64,000 nucleotides of DNA from Pontibacter sp. Tf4. Lineage in GTDB: Bacteria; Bacteroidota; Bacteroidia; Cytophagales; Hymenobacteraceae. The notes beneath the pieces were generated by a model. The model did no database searches. It was not told the DNA's origin and was given only the letters and a program-made list of their open reading frames with translations. The translations under genes were made by a program, and so were the position numbers. Positions 45,052 to 53,863 of this stretch are shown one piece after another. Location of the stretch: assembly GCF_014212495.1 (NCBI RefSeq), contig NZ_JACKZC010000001.1:434001-498000 (forward strand). The letters run 5' to 3'. Position 1 is the stretch's first letter. Every line of letters starts with the position of its first letter.

Positions 45052-46562
45052 CTATTCCGGAGCGTCATGAAAGCCTGTGGCAGGTAATCAATCACATCCG
45101 AAGCAATCAGGCTTATCTCTCCAATTTGTTGCGCTGCCAGGTCTCCGGCCAGGCCATGCACAAATACGCCTAATAAACAGGCATCTTCCAAACTATAGTT
45201 TTGCGCTACCAATGCAGTAATTATGCCCGTCAATACATCGCCGGTGCCACCTGTGGCCATGCCTGCATTGCCGGTGGTGTTAAAGTAGATATTCCCCTCC
45301 GGCGTACCGATAGCCGTGTGCGAGCCTTTTAAACAAACGTAGCAACCATAGGTCTGGCAGAATTCTTTTAGGTGCTCCAGGCGGTCATAATCGTTTTTGG
45401 TTTTGCCTACCAGGTGTTCAAATTCTTTAGGGTGCGGCGTGAAAATAACCCTATTTTTGGGCAACTGCGCTTTCAGGCGGTCGCTACTGGCAATAATGTT
45501 AATGGCATCGGCATCTATAACGATAGGCAGTGAAGAAGTGGCCAGTAGCTGACCTAACGTGGTTTTGGTGTCTTTATCTTTGCCAATACCCGGGCCAATT
45601 CCTACTACATTAAATTTCTCCATTTCCTCGGGTAGTTCTGAGATGTGTTTCCGGTGCTTGTCGGCTAAGGTCATGGCTTCGGGAACAGCTGTTTGGAGGA
45701 TGGGATAGCCAGCCGTGGGTGCATGTATCGTTAACAGGCCAGCGCCACTTCGTAAACAGGCTCGCGCAGCCAGTACCGCAGCTCCCATTTTGCCAAACGC
45801 ACCACACATAAGTAAGGCATGGCCATACGAGCCCTTATGCGAGAACTTACGCCGCGGCCTTACCAACTTCTGAACATCTGCAGCGGTCGTAAAATTATAG
45901 TTGCTTGATGCCTGTGCTATAAAAGCAGGGCTCAATCCGATCGGCACCGTATGCCACTCGCCTACATACCGCTCATGCTGCGGTAGGAAAAAGGCCAGTT
46001 TGGGCAGCTCAAAACTAATGGTATAGCTGGCCTGAACTATAGCACTCTCCTCGGGTGTCTGGCTGTCGGTGTACAACCCGGATGGTATGTCGATACTGGT
46101 GATGCAGGCGCCGCTGTTGTTCAGGTGTTTGATGACATCGGCAAACAAACCGGTTACTGGCCGGTTGAGGCCGGTGCCAAAAAGCGCATCAATAACAACA
46201 CAATGCCCTGGTTGCAAAGCAGGAAGCTCAGATGCTGAAACTATAGTTTGCCGCTGCACTTGCTCCGGTAAGCGCTGCAGGTTTACCTGGTGGTCGGGAG
46301 ATGTTTTTTCGGGATCACCCACTATAAATACTTTCACATGGTAGGCCCGCTGCGAAAGTAACCTCGCTACAGCCAGCCCGTCGCCACCATTGTTACCGGG
46401 ACCACAGAAGATATGTACCTGCTGCGCTGGCGTAAACTTGTTTTCGAAGCAACCTGCAAACGCCCGGGCGGCCCGCTCCATCAATTCCAGCGAGTCAATG
46501 TCTTCGAACTGCAAGGTAGCGGCATCGGCGTTTCGGGTCTGGGCTGCGGAGAGTATTTTCAT
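45048..46562 (-). CDS. nnr: Bifunctional NAD(P)HX epimerase/dehydratase
   Basis: A 504-residue fusion. Residues 1-215 are the YjeF_N epimerase (HIFCGPGNNGGDGLAVARLL, VVIDALFGTGLNRPVTG). Residues 230-500 are the ADP-dependent dehydratase of the carbohydrate kinase fold (GSYGHALLMCGAFGKMGAAV, RVIFTPHPKEFEHL, GNAGMATGGTGDVLTGII). Together they repair hydrated NADH and NADPH: the epimerase interconverts R and S forms and the dehydratase restores S-NAD(P)HX at the cost of ADP or ATP. It is cytoplasmic, full length and monocistronic. Confidence 0.95.
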   Translation of the reverse strand: MKILSAAQTRNADAATLQFEDIDSLELMERAARAFAGCFENKFTPAQQVHIFCGPGNNGGDGLAVARLLSQRAYHVKVFIVGDPEKTSPDHQVNLQRLPEQVQRQTIVSASELPALQPGHCVVIDALFGTGLNRPVTGLFADVIKHLNNSGACITSIDIPSGLYTDSQTPEESAIVQASYTISFELPKLAFFLPQHERYVGEWHTVPIGLSPAFIAQASSNYNFTTAADVQKLVRPRRKFSHKGSYGHALLMCGAFGKMGAAVLAARACLRSGAGLLTIHAPTAGYPILQTAVPEAMTLADKHRKHISELPEEMEKFNVVGIGPGIGKDKDTKTTLGQLLATSSLPIVIDADAINIIASSDRLKAQLPKNRVIFTPHPKEFEHLVGKTKNDYDRLEHLKEFCQTYGCYVCLKGSHTAIGTPEGNIYFNTTGNAGMATGGTGDVLTGIITALVAQNYSLEDACLLGVFVHGLAGDLAAQQIGEISLIASDVIDYLPQAFMTLRNS

Positions 46563-47376
46563 GTGGAACGGTGGTTAGATGTGTTGCATGAATATACTAT
46601 AGTTTTAGCTACCAAGTTAGCTGCTATAGTTAGCTGTTAAAATATATACTATAGCTCTTTCTTTGTCATTTCGAATGCAGTGAGAAATCTAACTTAGAAT
46701 ATAATGGTTCTTTGTCATCCCGAGCGTTAGCCGAGGGATCTTATGTGTCTTGTAGTTTGATAAGTTATAGTTTTATAGTTTGCTTTGCCTACTACTCGAA
46801 CCAAGCCGTTGCTCTATAGTTTCACTTCATCCTGGGAGCTCTAATTGCCTACAGTTTTATAGTTTGCTTGGCTCCCTCCTGGGCCGGGAGGCCCCGTCTT
46901 CGGGCATCGCGCGGTGTACATTTCCTTTGCTCGTTCCTCGCAATGCCTGACGGCACCGGAAATCTACAAGGCGCTCAACCCAAAGACTGATAACACATTC
47001 GATAGCTAATCTATAGCTATAGTTGCTGTATTTGCTCTTCGTCGAAGCAGATCTGATTTTTCTCGTGGTTATAGTTCCGTAGGGACAGGTAAACCTGTCC
47101 TGTTCGTGGTCTGTAACTATAGAACTATCGCTGTCAACACAGCAGTAAAAGAAAATTCCCCTCCTTGGATAAGGAGGGGTAGGGGTGGTTTGAACCACAG
47201 TAACTATGGAACTATAGCTCAAACTATAGCAAGGGCAGAAAAGTCCCCTTTGAAGGGGGCAGGGGGATGACTAACTGTAACTATAAAACAACAACCCAAA
47301 CTATAGCAAAAGGTCCTAATCCCGAAAATCCCCTAATCCTGCAAATCCTGATTCAGACAAAAACTATTGTCCTATA
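46563..47376. repeat. Gene-free 814-bp mosaic of dispersed repeats
   Basis: No credible gene is present. The stretch holds about ten CTATAG copies, and two related units, GTCATTTCGAATGCAGTGAG (about 46670) and GTCATCCCGAGCGTTAGCCG (about 46715), each an imperfect palindrome. It also has a CCTCC-TGGGCC-GGGAGG hairpin (about 46877-46893), GGACAGGT-AA-ACCTGTCC (47083-47100), CCCCTCCTT-GGAT-AAGGAGGGG (47158-47179), CCCCTT-TG-AAGGGG (about 47245) and an AATCCTGATTCAGACAA unit (about 47345). These look like intergenic repeat families. Confidence 0.75.
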
Positions 47377-49779
47377 TCAAAACGCCAACGTAGCAGTGAG
47401 CTTGAACTTCAGGTTGTCTTTACTCTTGGGTAGCTCGTAAGCGCCGTAACGGTAAAATACGCCCACGCCAATTCCGGAAAAAGTGGAGCTGATCACGTTA
47501 TTCAGCATCAGACCGGATTCGAAGAAGCCTTTGTTCATAGTTTTCACCTGCGGTAGTATCGCTTCAGGCAGGGGCTCTTTCAGGTCGCCGATGCCGATGT
47601 TGGTGACCAGTACCACGTCGGGTTTAAAGAATTTAGTGCGGAGCAGGCGTTTGCCTAAGTCCTGTTGCAGAAATAGAGCTGAGTAGCGGCTGGAGAAGAA
47701 CTCGTATGGTGCCATCGTTTCGAAGCCTTCGCCGGCGTATACTTCATAATCGTCGGAATAGCTGCCGTATCCGTTGTACAGGTTTACAAACGGTACATTG
47801 CCTTGCACCAGACCGCCGGCTATAGTTATGTTGGTTTTGCCGAAGATGCGGTGCAGCAGGCTTGCTTCCAGGCGCAGGTCATATTTGTTGTAGCTATAGT
47901 TTCCGCTCAGCACGTTATCCAAGCCGCGGGTATACTGCAGCCACAATACCGGGTATTTACCTGGCATCGGCATGGTCTGGTTGAACAGCTGCATCAGTTG
48001 CTCGCCATAGGCAAAGCGTAGCCCGGCTTTGGCTTCGGTGATGTTATAAGCTATAGTTGGCTGGTCATCGGCAGTAAATAAAGTCGGGCGGCGTTCTTCC
48101 TGTTGTAGTTGGGTATGTACCTGCAGGTAGCGACCCAGCCTGCCCGACAGGCTCATGTGGCGGTGGGTAGTATAATCTAATAAAGGCAACAACGGCTGGC
48201 GCAAATCGGCAAGCAGGCTTTTCTCGCGGAAAGGCAGGCGGCGGCCACCTGGCTCTGTCACATCTTCCCAGAAAGCGGCCTGTAGTTGTAGGTTCGTCGG
48301 CTTGTGTAAGGTGAGGGTGGCATCGGCTCCGTATTTCTCCTGCTCATCTTTAAAGCCATAGCCCCAGTAACCACCCACACTAAACCAGCTCAGCAAACGG
48401 TCGTTGGTGTGCGCGCCTATACCTAAGCGCAGGCCTTCAAAATCAGAGATGTGCAGCAGTTTATCCAGGTCCAGGCTGATGGGGCCGATCGGTAGTTTTT
48501 TGGTAAGCAGGTATTCCATTAACCGTATCGTTCGGTCAAGGTTCTGCGCTTTGCCTACGCTGTCCATTACCGTGTAAGTGCGCTGCTCAAAAGCGTCTAA
48601 TGTATCGGGGCGGTATTGCTGCCAGATGTAGTCGGGTTGTTTATTAGCCAGCGGACTTTGCTGCAGGGCAATGGCACTGAAATCGCGTTTCTGCAGGCCG
48701 GGGTTCAGGTTGATGTTGGTAATGTAAGTGCGAATGCGGCCGTATGGCTGATGCCCTCTCAGCTCTACCTGCGGAATGGTAATCTCCACATCCAGTTCCG
48801 TCGGGAACCACTGGCCCTGCACTTTACTGAACTGTTGCTGCAGGCGTATGTCTCGCTTATCGTCGCTGGCTGACTGGGCGATAACGTTCTGCACCGCCCA
48901 GCCATCAGAGTTGATATAAAGCAGGCCTTTTAAGCCGGTAAAGTTTTTGCCCCGCTGCGGCTCAAACGAAATGATAAAGACCGAATCCGGGCCACTGACT
49001 ACAGTTTCCTGTAGTATAAATTCATACTTGCGCGTGCTGCCCGGGCTCAGGGGGCTCAGGTAGTTCTTCCCGAAAAAGATAGGCATATCGGCGTACACCG
49101 AAAAGTCGCGGGCCTCGGCGGCTACTATACCAAAACTGGGCTGCTGCAAACCCGACACGCGGGTGGCAATAATGGTTTCCTGGGTGCGGTTGGGCTTCAG
49201 GTAACTATAGTTGGTCACGCTTTCCATTAAAAACAGGTGCTGCTTTTCCAGGAGCTTGCGCATACGGTAGTAGCTCGAGTCTTTGGGGGCGGTGTGCAGG
49301 GTATCGGCTAAATCGAGGCCATTGGGGTCGGTGGCGGTGAGCACAAACTTGTTGTAGGTGCGGTAACTATAGCTGGGAAGGTTCTCGATGCGGTGACGGT
49401 CGCGGTTCTGAATGGCCAGTTCTATGATGCGGTGCGCCGGGTTTACGCCCGCCCGTACGATGACTTCCTGCAACTGGGCCGCCGATGGCTGCAGGCTGAC
49501 ATTTAGTAAACCGGTGGAGTCGGGCTGAAGGACCTGAGGCGTGTACCCCACATAACTGAAACGCAGGCTGGTAATAGGTTGTGCGTGGCGCAGGTGGTAC
49601 TGGCCTTCGAGGTTGGTAGTGGTGCCGGTCTCGCCGTTGTTGGCGGCTATGCTTACAAAGGGTAGCTTTTCGCCGGTCTCGGCATCGCGCACGGTTCCGT
49701 GTACTTCCCGCACCTGGGCTATAGTTGTAGCAGTGCTCAGGCAAAAAATAAATAGGAAGACCAGGCGGAATTGTAGCAT
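47377..49779 (-). CDS. DUF5686/carboxypeptidase-regulatory-like outer-membrane protein
   Basis: An 800-residue exported protein. A signal peptide (FLFIFCLSTATTIAQ) precedes a carboxypeptidase-like beta-sandwich (VHGTVRDAETGEKLPFVSIA, about 25-105), as in SusC-type proteins. The DUF5686 domain follows: NPAHRIIELAIQNRDRHRIENLPSYSYRTYNKF, then a region of beta strands likely to form a barrel, ending LKFKLTATLAF with a terminal aromatic. It lacks the plug of a TonB receptor. The function is unknown; these proteins are outer-membrane or surface proteins in Bacteroidota. A dispersed repeat abuts its 3' end. Confidence 0.85.
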   Translation of the reverse strand: MLQFRLVFLFIFCLSTATTIAQVREVHGTVRDAETGEKLPFVSIAANNGETGTTTNLEGQYHLRHAQPITSLRFSYVGYTPQVLQPDSTGLLNVSLQPSAAQLQEVIVRAGVNPAHRIIELAIQNRDRHRIENLPSYSYRTYNKFVLTATDPNGLDLADTLHTAPKDSSYYRMRKLLEKQHLFLMESVTNYSYLKPNRTQETIIATRVSGLQQPSFGIVAAEARDFSVYADMPIFFGKNYLSPLSPGSTRKYEFILQETVVSGPDSVFIISFEPQRGKNFTGLKGLLYINSDGWAVQNVIAQSASDDKRDIRLQQQFSKVQGQWFPTELDVEITIPQVELRGHQPYGRIRTYITNINLNPGLQKRDFSAIALQQSPLANKQPDYIWQQYRPDTLDAFEQRTYTVMDSVGKAQNLDRTIRLMEYLLTKKLPIGPISLDLDKLLHISDFEGLRLGIGAHTNDRLLSWFSVGGYWGYGFKDEQEKYGADATLTLHKPTNLQLQAAFWEDVTEPGGRRLPFREKSLLADLRQPLLPLLDYTTHRHMSLSGRLGRYLQVHTQLQQEERRPTLFTADDQPTIAYNITEAKAGLRFAYGEQLMQLFNQTMPMPGKYPVLWLQYTRGLDNVLSGNYSYNKYDLRLEASLLHRIFGKTNITIAGGLVQGNVPFVNLYNGYGSYSDDYEVYAGEGFETMAPYEFFSSRYSALFLQQDLGKRLLRTKFFKPDVVLVTNIGIGDLKEPLPEAILPQVKTMNKGFFESGLMLNNVISSTFSGIGVGVFYRYGAYELPKSKDNLKFKLTATLAF

Positions 49780-50044
49780 GCCGTAAAGATAATTGTCTGA
49801 ATCTTTAATATAGGGCCCCTACCCCAAGGATTTACAGGATTTAAGGATTTTCAGGATTTATCGGGATGCTATATTTGGCGCCTCCGCTATGCAACTATAG
49901 TTCTGACGCAGAATTTACTCTGCCGTGAAACTATAGCCTAGGGCTTGAAACTCGCGCACTGCGCGGTGCCAGTTAGATACCGGCGCCGGGATAAACTTCA
50001 TTTCTGTTAATCTTAAAAACCTCCTTCAATCCCGGTTCAGACGA
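49780..50044. repeat. Spacer with dispersed GGATTTNCAGGATT-type repeats
   Basis: AAGGATTTACAGGATTTAAG with GGATTTTCAGGATT (49828-49860), then two CTATAG copies (about 49895 and 49931), and an AATCCCGGTTCAGACGATC unit (about 50023-50045) that abuts the stop of the PAP2 gene. The last unit resembles those at 16798 and 47345. No gene is seen. Confidence 0.6.
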
Positions 50045-50854
50045 TCAAAAGCTGATATACATGCCTACGCCCGGGCTCCCGTTTGGCAGCATAACAGGTA
50101 TAACGGCTGTGTTTAATCCGCCGCCGTGCGTTAGTTTAGCGTGTATCCAGTATACCGTATTAACCGAAAGTATACCGACGCCGGCGCCCGCCAGTACATC
50201 GGCCATCCAGTGGGCATCGTTCAGTACACGCAAAACGCCCGTTGCCCCGGCTATACTATAACTGGCAACGCTTACCCACGGGCTCTTGTGCCGGAACTCT
50301 TTATCCATAAAAGTAGCGATGGTAAAGGCATAGGCAGTGTGCCCCGACGGGAAAGCGAATGGCTCGCCATTAGGCCTTTCGACGTCGGTGAGCTTTTTAG
50401 TGGGCCAAACCATAGCCGAAGTAAGTGCACCTGCCGAAGCCAGCAGCAATGTTTGCCTGCTTAGCTCGTGCCTGTTCTGCGATGAGACGATGTTAAAGCC
50501 ATACAGACCCACCAGGGGAGCCAGCATCAGGAAATCATCGGCTCTGGTGGCAAAATCTGGTAGCACCTTGTCGCGGGCATCGTTCACATCCCAACTGCTG
50601 ATTGGACCACGGTCGTGCATGGTTAAAATGCCTGCCCCGACCAGCATGGCAGAAGGTATAACGGCTCGCTTCAGGTAACGCTTGTTGTTGCCTTCCAGCC
50701 TTTGCGATTCTGTGAAAGGATGTTTCTGGCCCGGTAGTACGGTATCGGCAGGTATTACAAAAGCCGAGTCTTTTTCCTGTGCTATGGCCTGCCACGGTGT
50801 GGCTACGATGCTAAGCCAGAGCAGGTGTATCGAAATAAGTTTGTATAGTCTCAA
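50045..50854 (-). CDS. PAP2 family phosphatase
   Basis: A 269-residue protein with a signal peptide (WLSIVATPWQAIAQ) and the phosphatidic acid phosphatase type 2 motifs: KKLTDVERP (K-x6-RP, about residue 152), FPSGHTAYAF (PSGH, about 167), and VLRVLNDAHWMADVLAG for the third motif (R-x5-H). The Ser of the third motif is replaced by Leu/Val context. It dephosphorylates lipid phosphates or undecaprenyl pyrophosphate at the outer face of the inner membrane. Several membrane helices surround the motifs. Monocistronic. Confidence 0.9.
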   Translation of the reverse strand: MRLYKLISIHLLWLSIVATPWQAIAQEKDSAFVIPADTVLPGQKHPFTESQRLEGNNKRYLKRAVIPSAMLVGAGILTMHDRGPISSWDVNDARDKVLPDFATRADDFLMLAPLVGLYGFNIVSSQNRHELSRQTLLLASAGALTSAMVWPTKKLTDVERPNGEPFAFPSGHTAYAFTIATFMDKEFRHKSPWVSVASYSIAGATGVLRVLNDAHWMADVLAGAGVGILSVNTVYWIHAKLTHGGGLNTAVIPVMLPNGSPGVGMYISF

Positions 50855-51040
50855 GGTATGTTCAGTTTAGGTGAGTTAAACTTCAAGGTTTATACAAACG
50901 ATAGGAGATGTAGTATGTGTTTCGTTTTTCGTGTTCAGGCTTGAGATGTAACCAGAGAGAAACCTGGAGAATAGTATTCTCTTTGCTCCTCTTCAGAACG
51001 GCAGCTAACTAAACACGAAATACGAAACACAAAACACGTT

Positions 51041-52252
51041 CTACCGGTCCACCTCGCCCAGCACAATATCTACGGAACCTACTATAGCGATCAGGTCGGC
51101 CACCATGCAGCCGCGGCTAATCTCGGGCAAAACAGACAGGTTTACGAAGCTTGGGGCACGGCCATGGCAGCGGAAAGGAGCGTCGCTTTTGTCGGTTGTC
51201 CGGAAGAAGTAACCCAGCTCGCCGCGTGGTGTTTCGCCCCTAAAGTATAGTTCCTGCGAGCCGGTCATGCGCAGTTTTTTAGGGCAGGCTGCCTGCGGGT
51301 CAAAATCAGGGCTGCGTTTATAGTTGCCGGTCAGCTGGTCCAGGCATTGTAGTATAATTCTGGCAGACTCGCGGCATTCCAGGGCGCGTACATAGTTGCG
51401 GTCCCAGCAGTCGCCGGTGGTGCCTACAGTGCCCTGACCGATCGGTATCTCGAACTCCAGCTCGGGGTACACACTATAGCCATCTACCCGGCGCAGATCA
51501 TACTTCAAACCGGAGCCACGCAGCATAGGGCCGGAACAACCATAGTTTATCGCCACATCCAGGGGCAGCACACCCACGTTGGCCGTGCGGTCTATAAAGA
51601 TCTTGTTATCTAAAAGAATAGTGTCGAGCTCATCCAGTTTTGGCAGCAGGTAGTTAATAAACTCGCGGCAGCGCTCCTCAAACCCTATTGGCAGGTCGTA
51701 ATACAAACCACCCACCCAGATATAGTTGTACAGCATGCGCGCCCCGGAAGTCCATTCCAGTAAACGCATTATATGTTCGCGGTCGCGCAACAGCCACAGG
51801 AAAGGCGTAAAAGCCCCTATGTCGATGGCGTAGGTGCCGATGGCTATAAAGTGCGAGGCAATGCGGTTAAGTTCGGCCACCAGCACGCGGATGTACTCTA
51901 CCCGTTTCGGGATCTGGTCGGTGATGCCCAGCAGCTTTTCCACGCCCATGCACCACACATGCTCCGAGTTCATGGCAGCCAGGTAGTCCATGCGGTCTAC
52001 GTAGGGGGTGGTCTGGTTGTAGGCCATGCTTTCGGCGTGCTTCTCGAAACAGCGGTGCAGGTAACCAATGTGCGGCGCCACTTCCTGTATCACTTCGCCA
52101 TCCGTCACTACTTCAAGGCGCAGAACACCGTGCGTGCTCGGGTGTTGCGGCCCCATGTTCACGATCATCTCGCCCGCCTTCAGGCCATCCAAACTAAACT
52201 TGTTCGGTTCCGACTGCAGCAGGTAGTTTTTATACAGAGTAGACTGGCTCAC
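51041..52252 (-). CDS. nuoD: NADH-quinone oxidoreductase subunit D
   Basis: A 403-residue, full-length NuoD from a GTG at 52252. Conserved segments are [75 protein letters not shown] and the C-terminal DIVLGEVDR. NuoD forms part of the quinone-binding cavity of complex I. No other nuo gene is nearby, which is unusual because nuoD is normally within a nuoA-N cluster. Its leader is repetitive. Whether a second copy exists elsewhere cannot be told from here. Confidence 0.96.
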   Translation of the reverse strand: MSQSTLYKNYLLQSEPNKFSLDGLKAGEMIVNMGPQHPSTHGVLRLEVVTDGEVIQEVAPHIGYLHRCFEKHAESMAYNQTTPYVDRMDYLAAMNSEHVWCMGVEKLLGITDQIPKRVEYIRVLVAELNRIASHFIAIGTYAIDIGAFTPFLWLLRDREHIMRLLEWTSGARMLYNYIWVGGLYYDLPIGFEERCREFINYLLPKLDELDTILLDNKIFIDRTANVGVLPLDVAINYGCSGPMLRGSGLKYDLRRVDGYSVYPELEFEIPIGQGTVGTTGDCWDRNYVRALECRESARIILQCLDQLTGNYKRSPDFDPQAACPKKLRMTGSQELYFRGETPRGELGYFFRTTDKSDAPFRCHGRAPSFVNLSVLPEISRGCMVADLIAIVGSVDIVLGEVDR

Positions 52253-52290
52253 GGCGAATGATTGATGACGAATGATGAATGAATAACAAA
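52253..52290 (-). repeat. Tandem ATTCATC-type leader before nuoD
   Basis: Read toward the nuoD start on the minus strand, the leader contains repeated ATTCATC, ATTCGTC and CATTC units with no Shine-Dalgarno site, directly before the GTG start. Confidence 0.5.
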
Positions 52291-52381
52291 GGTCGGAAAA
52301 TTGGGGGAATTATGCAGGTGTTAGTTATAGTTGGTCTTATGTTATATTTTATCAGGGATATATAGTATATTCGTTAATTCA

Positions 52382-52421
52382 GTTACGTTTATCCGACTAA
52401 CGGTAGTTGGCTAAACGTAAT
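52382..52421. repeat. Inverted repeat at the edge of the cassette-like island
   Basis: TTACGTTTA (52382-52390) and TAAACGTAA (52413-52421) flank CCGACTAACGGTAGTTGGC, with a third TACGTTTA just after. It marks the left edge of the AT-rich island at 52464-53766. Confidence 0.5.
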
Positions 52422-52463
52422 AAGATACGTTTATACTATAGTTGTGAGGCATTTAAATAATGA

Positions 52464-52916
52464 ATGAATTTAGAAATTAGATACATAGACTCCCGTGAAA
52501 GCTTTGGGATGTCAGGACCGTGGATCGGAAAGCTTGAGATTGGAGGACAGGAACTAAGGTATGAATATCTGGACGGAAACTACGTGCGGACTGATGACAA
52601 GGAACTCTACGCCTTTAACTGTTTCCAGCCAGAAAAAATAGAAAGCCGACTGATTGGATTATTCAAAATAGAAAATCAGCTGAGGAAGTTTAGGATATTA
52701 GTTTTCATTCCTGCCGTTGACAAATGGTTCATCAGTAAAGATTACTGGACTGGCTTGTATCTCACTCGAATTACTAAAGAGGAAATTTTCTTTACAGAGG
52801 CCTTCCATGATGGCGACAGAAAAATGTTTCCAGAGAAATCAATCGCACTTGGAGATGAGAACTTTGGGAAGATGAATGAAGAAGAAATAAGAAAAACGCC
52901 TCACAACACTGTGTAA
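52464..52916 (+). CDS. Hypothetical protein, first gene of the AT-rich island
   Basis: A 150-residue cytoplasmic protein, no family recognised. The ATG at 52464 is followed by a mixed alpha/beta sequence (YIDSRESFGMSGPWIGKLEIG, GQELRYEYLDGNYVR, CFQPEKIESRLIGLFKIEN, ILVFIPAVDKWFISKDYWTGLYLTRITKEEIFF) and a charged C-terminus. It is AT-rich and contains no CTATAG, unlike its chromosomal neighbours. Its stop codon lies in the first residues of the structured spacer that follows, as in integron cassettes. Compact single-domain proteins of this type are common in cassettes; the role is unknown. Confidence 0.6.
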   Translation: MNLEIRYIDSRESFGMSGPWIGKLEIGGQELRYEYLDGNYVRTDDKELYAFNCFQPEKIESRLIGLFKIENQLRKFRILVFIPAVDKWFISKDYWTGLYLTRITKEEIFFTEAFHDGDRKMFPEKSIALGDENFGKMNEEEIRKTPHNTV

Positions 52917-52965
52917 ACGCCAGCGGCCGACGGCTCGCCGTCGCTTACATTAGTCCGTTACATAG
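52912..52965. repeat. attC-like structured spacer 1
   Basis: A TGTAAAC ... GTTACA pair brackets a GC-rich hairpin GACGGC-TC-GCCGTC (about 52928-52941). It contains GCCAGCGGCCGACGG and ends CCGTTACATAGC. The outline, complementary AAC/GTT ends around an inner hairpin, resembles integron attC sites without the canonical core. Confidence 0.45.
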
Positions 52966-52997
52966 CATAAAAAGTAAAAATTATCAGATAATAAGTA

Positions 52998-53426
52998 ATG
53001 GTGCTATTTCAATATTTATACTACCGAATGTTTAAGGCATACGAAGCCAAAAATGATTCCCCACAAGTGAGAGCCTTTATGTATCTCTCATTAGTGAGAC
53101 TCTCTTTTGCTGTTGTAGCTTTGATTTATATAGGTGCATTTTCAGAATGGAGCAATCACAATACGGTAACTGAACTTGTGCAGAACAAATACTTTATTGG
53201 AGTTCTGGCTATGATAATATTAACCTCTACCTATTTTTTCTACTCAAGACGGGACTATAGATACTATGAAAATAGGTTTATGAATTGTCTTAGCTTGAAC
53301 AAGAAAATAAAGATATGGATGTTAATCATTTTCCCATTTTTAATTCTTTTTGGCGGAGTGCTCTCTTGTATTTTGCTCTTTGGTGGAATAATATTTGGGA
53401 GTCCTGTATCGGGGCTTTTAAACTAA
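52998..53426 (+). CDS. Hypothetical membrane protein, second gene of the AT-rich island
   Basis: A 142-residue protein with three or four predicted membrane helices (about 27-45, 66-83 and 108-130). It begins MVLFQYLYYRMFKAYEAKND and has a basic, aromatic loop (SRRDYRYYENRFMNCL). No family was recognised. It is strongly AT-rich, with one CTATAG at about 53253. The gene is closed off on both sides by structured spacers. It may be a small membrane protein carried as a mobile unit. Confidence 0.6.
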   Translation: MVLFQYLYYRMFKAYEAKNDSPQVRAFMYLSLVRLSFAVVALIYIGAFSEWSNHNTVTELVQNKYFIGVLAMIILTSTYFFYSRRDYRYYENRFMNCLSLNKKIKIWMLIIFPFLILFGGVLSCILLFGGIIFGSPVSGLLN

Positions 53427-53439
53427 AAAATAAAAGAAC

Positions 53440-53512
53440 ATCAGCTAACACTGCACAGGCTCCATATTCGGCTACGCCTCGTTAGCAGCCTATACGTGGC
53501 CGTTGGCGTGCA
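53440..53512. repeat. attC-like structured spacer 2
   Basis: The GCTAAC (about 53443) and GTTGGC (about 53503) ends are complementary apart from one G-T pair, and enclose GGCTCCATATTCGGCTACGCC, CGTTAGCAGCC and ATACGTGGCCG. The total length is about 65 bp. The overall form is that of an attC-type folding site. Confidence 0.45.
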
Positions 53513-53544
53513 TAAGTAAGAATGAGTTTTCAATACCGTTGACC

Positions 53545-53766
53545 ATGTTATTATTTGACTACCTAGGAGCTTTCTACTTTTGGGTCTATTTACTTGTTAT
53601 CAATAGTTTGAGAGGTAAATCCAGACCTACATTTTTTGACGTAGCAAGTGGCAAAGGAATGTATAATGAAGATAGCTTAATGGACCTTCATGCTTATGGG
53701 TGGAAGTTAAAGTTAATTGGTTTTATTGTCACAATGAGCATTGTATCAATATTGACCAAATTTTAG
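53545..53766 (+). CDS. Small hypothetical membrane protein, third gene of the AT-rich island
   Basis: A 73-residue protein from the ATG at 53545; an in-frame TTG at 53503 would start inside the preceding spacer. It has an N-terminal helix (FDYLGAFYFWVYLLVIN), a polar basic stretch (SLRGKSRPTFFDVASGKG) and a C-terminal helix (LKLIGFIVTMSIVSILTKF). No family was recognised. It is AT-rich with no CTATAG. It is the third unit in the island. Confidence 0.55.
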   Translation: MLLFDYLGAFYFWVYLLVINSLRGKSRPTFFDVASGKGMYNEDSLMDLHAYGWKLKLIGFIVTMSIVSILTKF

Positions 53767-53769
53767 AAA

Positions 53770-53848
53770 TACGAATGCCAACAAAATATATAGTTCATTC
53801 CTAGGCTAAAGCCTTGCAAGTCGCATATATGAGAACCGTTATGTACTA
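53770..53848. repeat. attC-like structured spacer 3
   Basis: ATGCCAAC (about 53773) and CCGTTATGT (about 53837) bracket an AGGCT-AA-AGCCT hairpin (about 53803-53814). The right part AACCGTTATGTAC resembles the right ends of the other two spacers (CCGTTACAT, CCGTTGGCGT). It follows the third island gene by 7 bp. Confidence 0.45.
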
Positions 53849-53863
53849 TAATAAATTTCCCCC

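Noticed and set aside
46857..47222. 121-codon minus-strand frame in the repeat mosaic
   Set aside because: Its codons are made of palindromic repeat units and the translation looks like no protein family.
50925..51030. Inverted TTCGTGTT/AACACGAA repeats downstream of nuoD as a mobile element end
   Set aside because: The arms are short, A/T-rich and imperfect; they fit a weak terminator or low-complexity spacer, and no transposase is near.
53440..53512. Canonical integron attC site
   Set aside because: Ends do not match the conserved RYYYAAC/GTTRRRY cores closely, so only an attC-like label is used.
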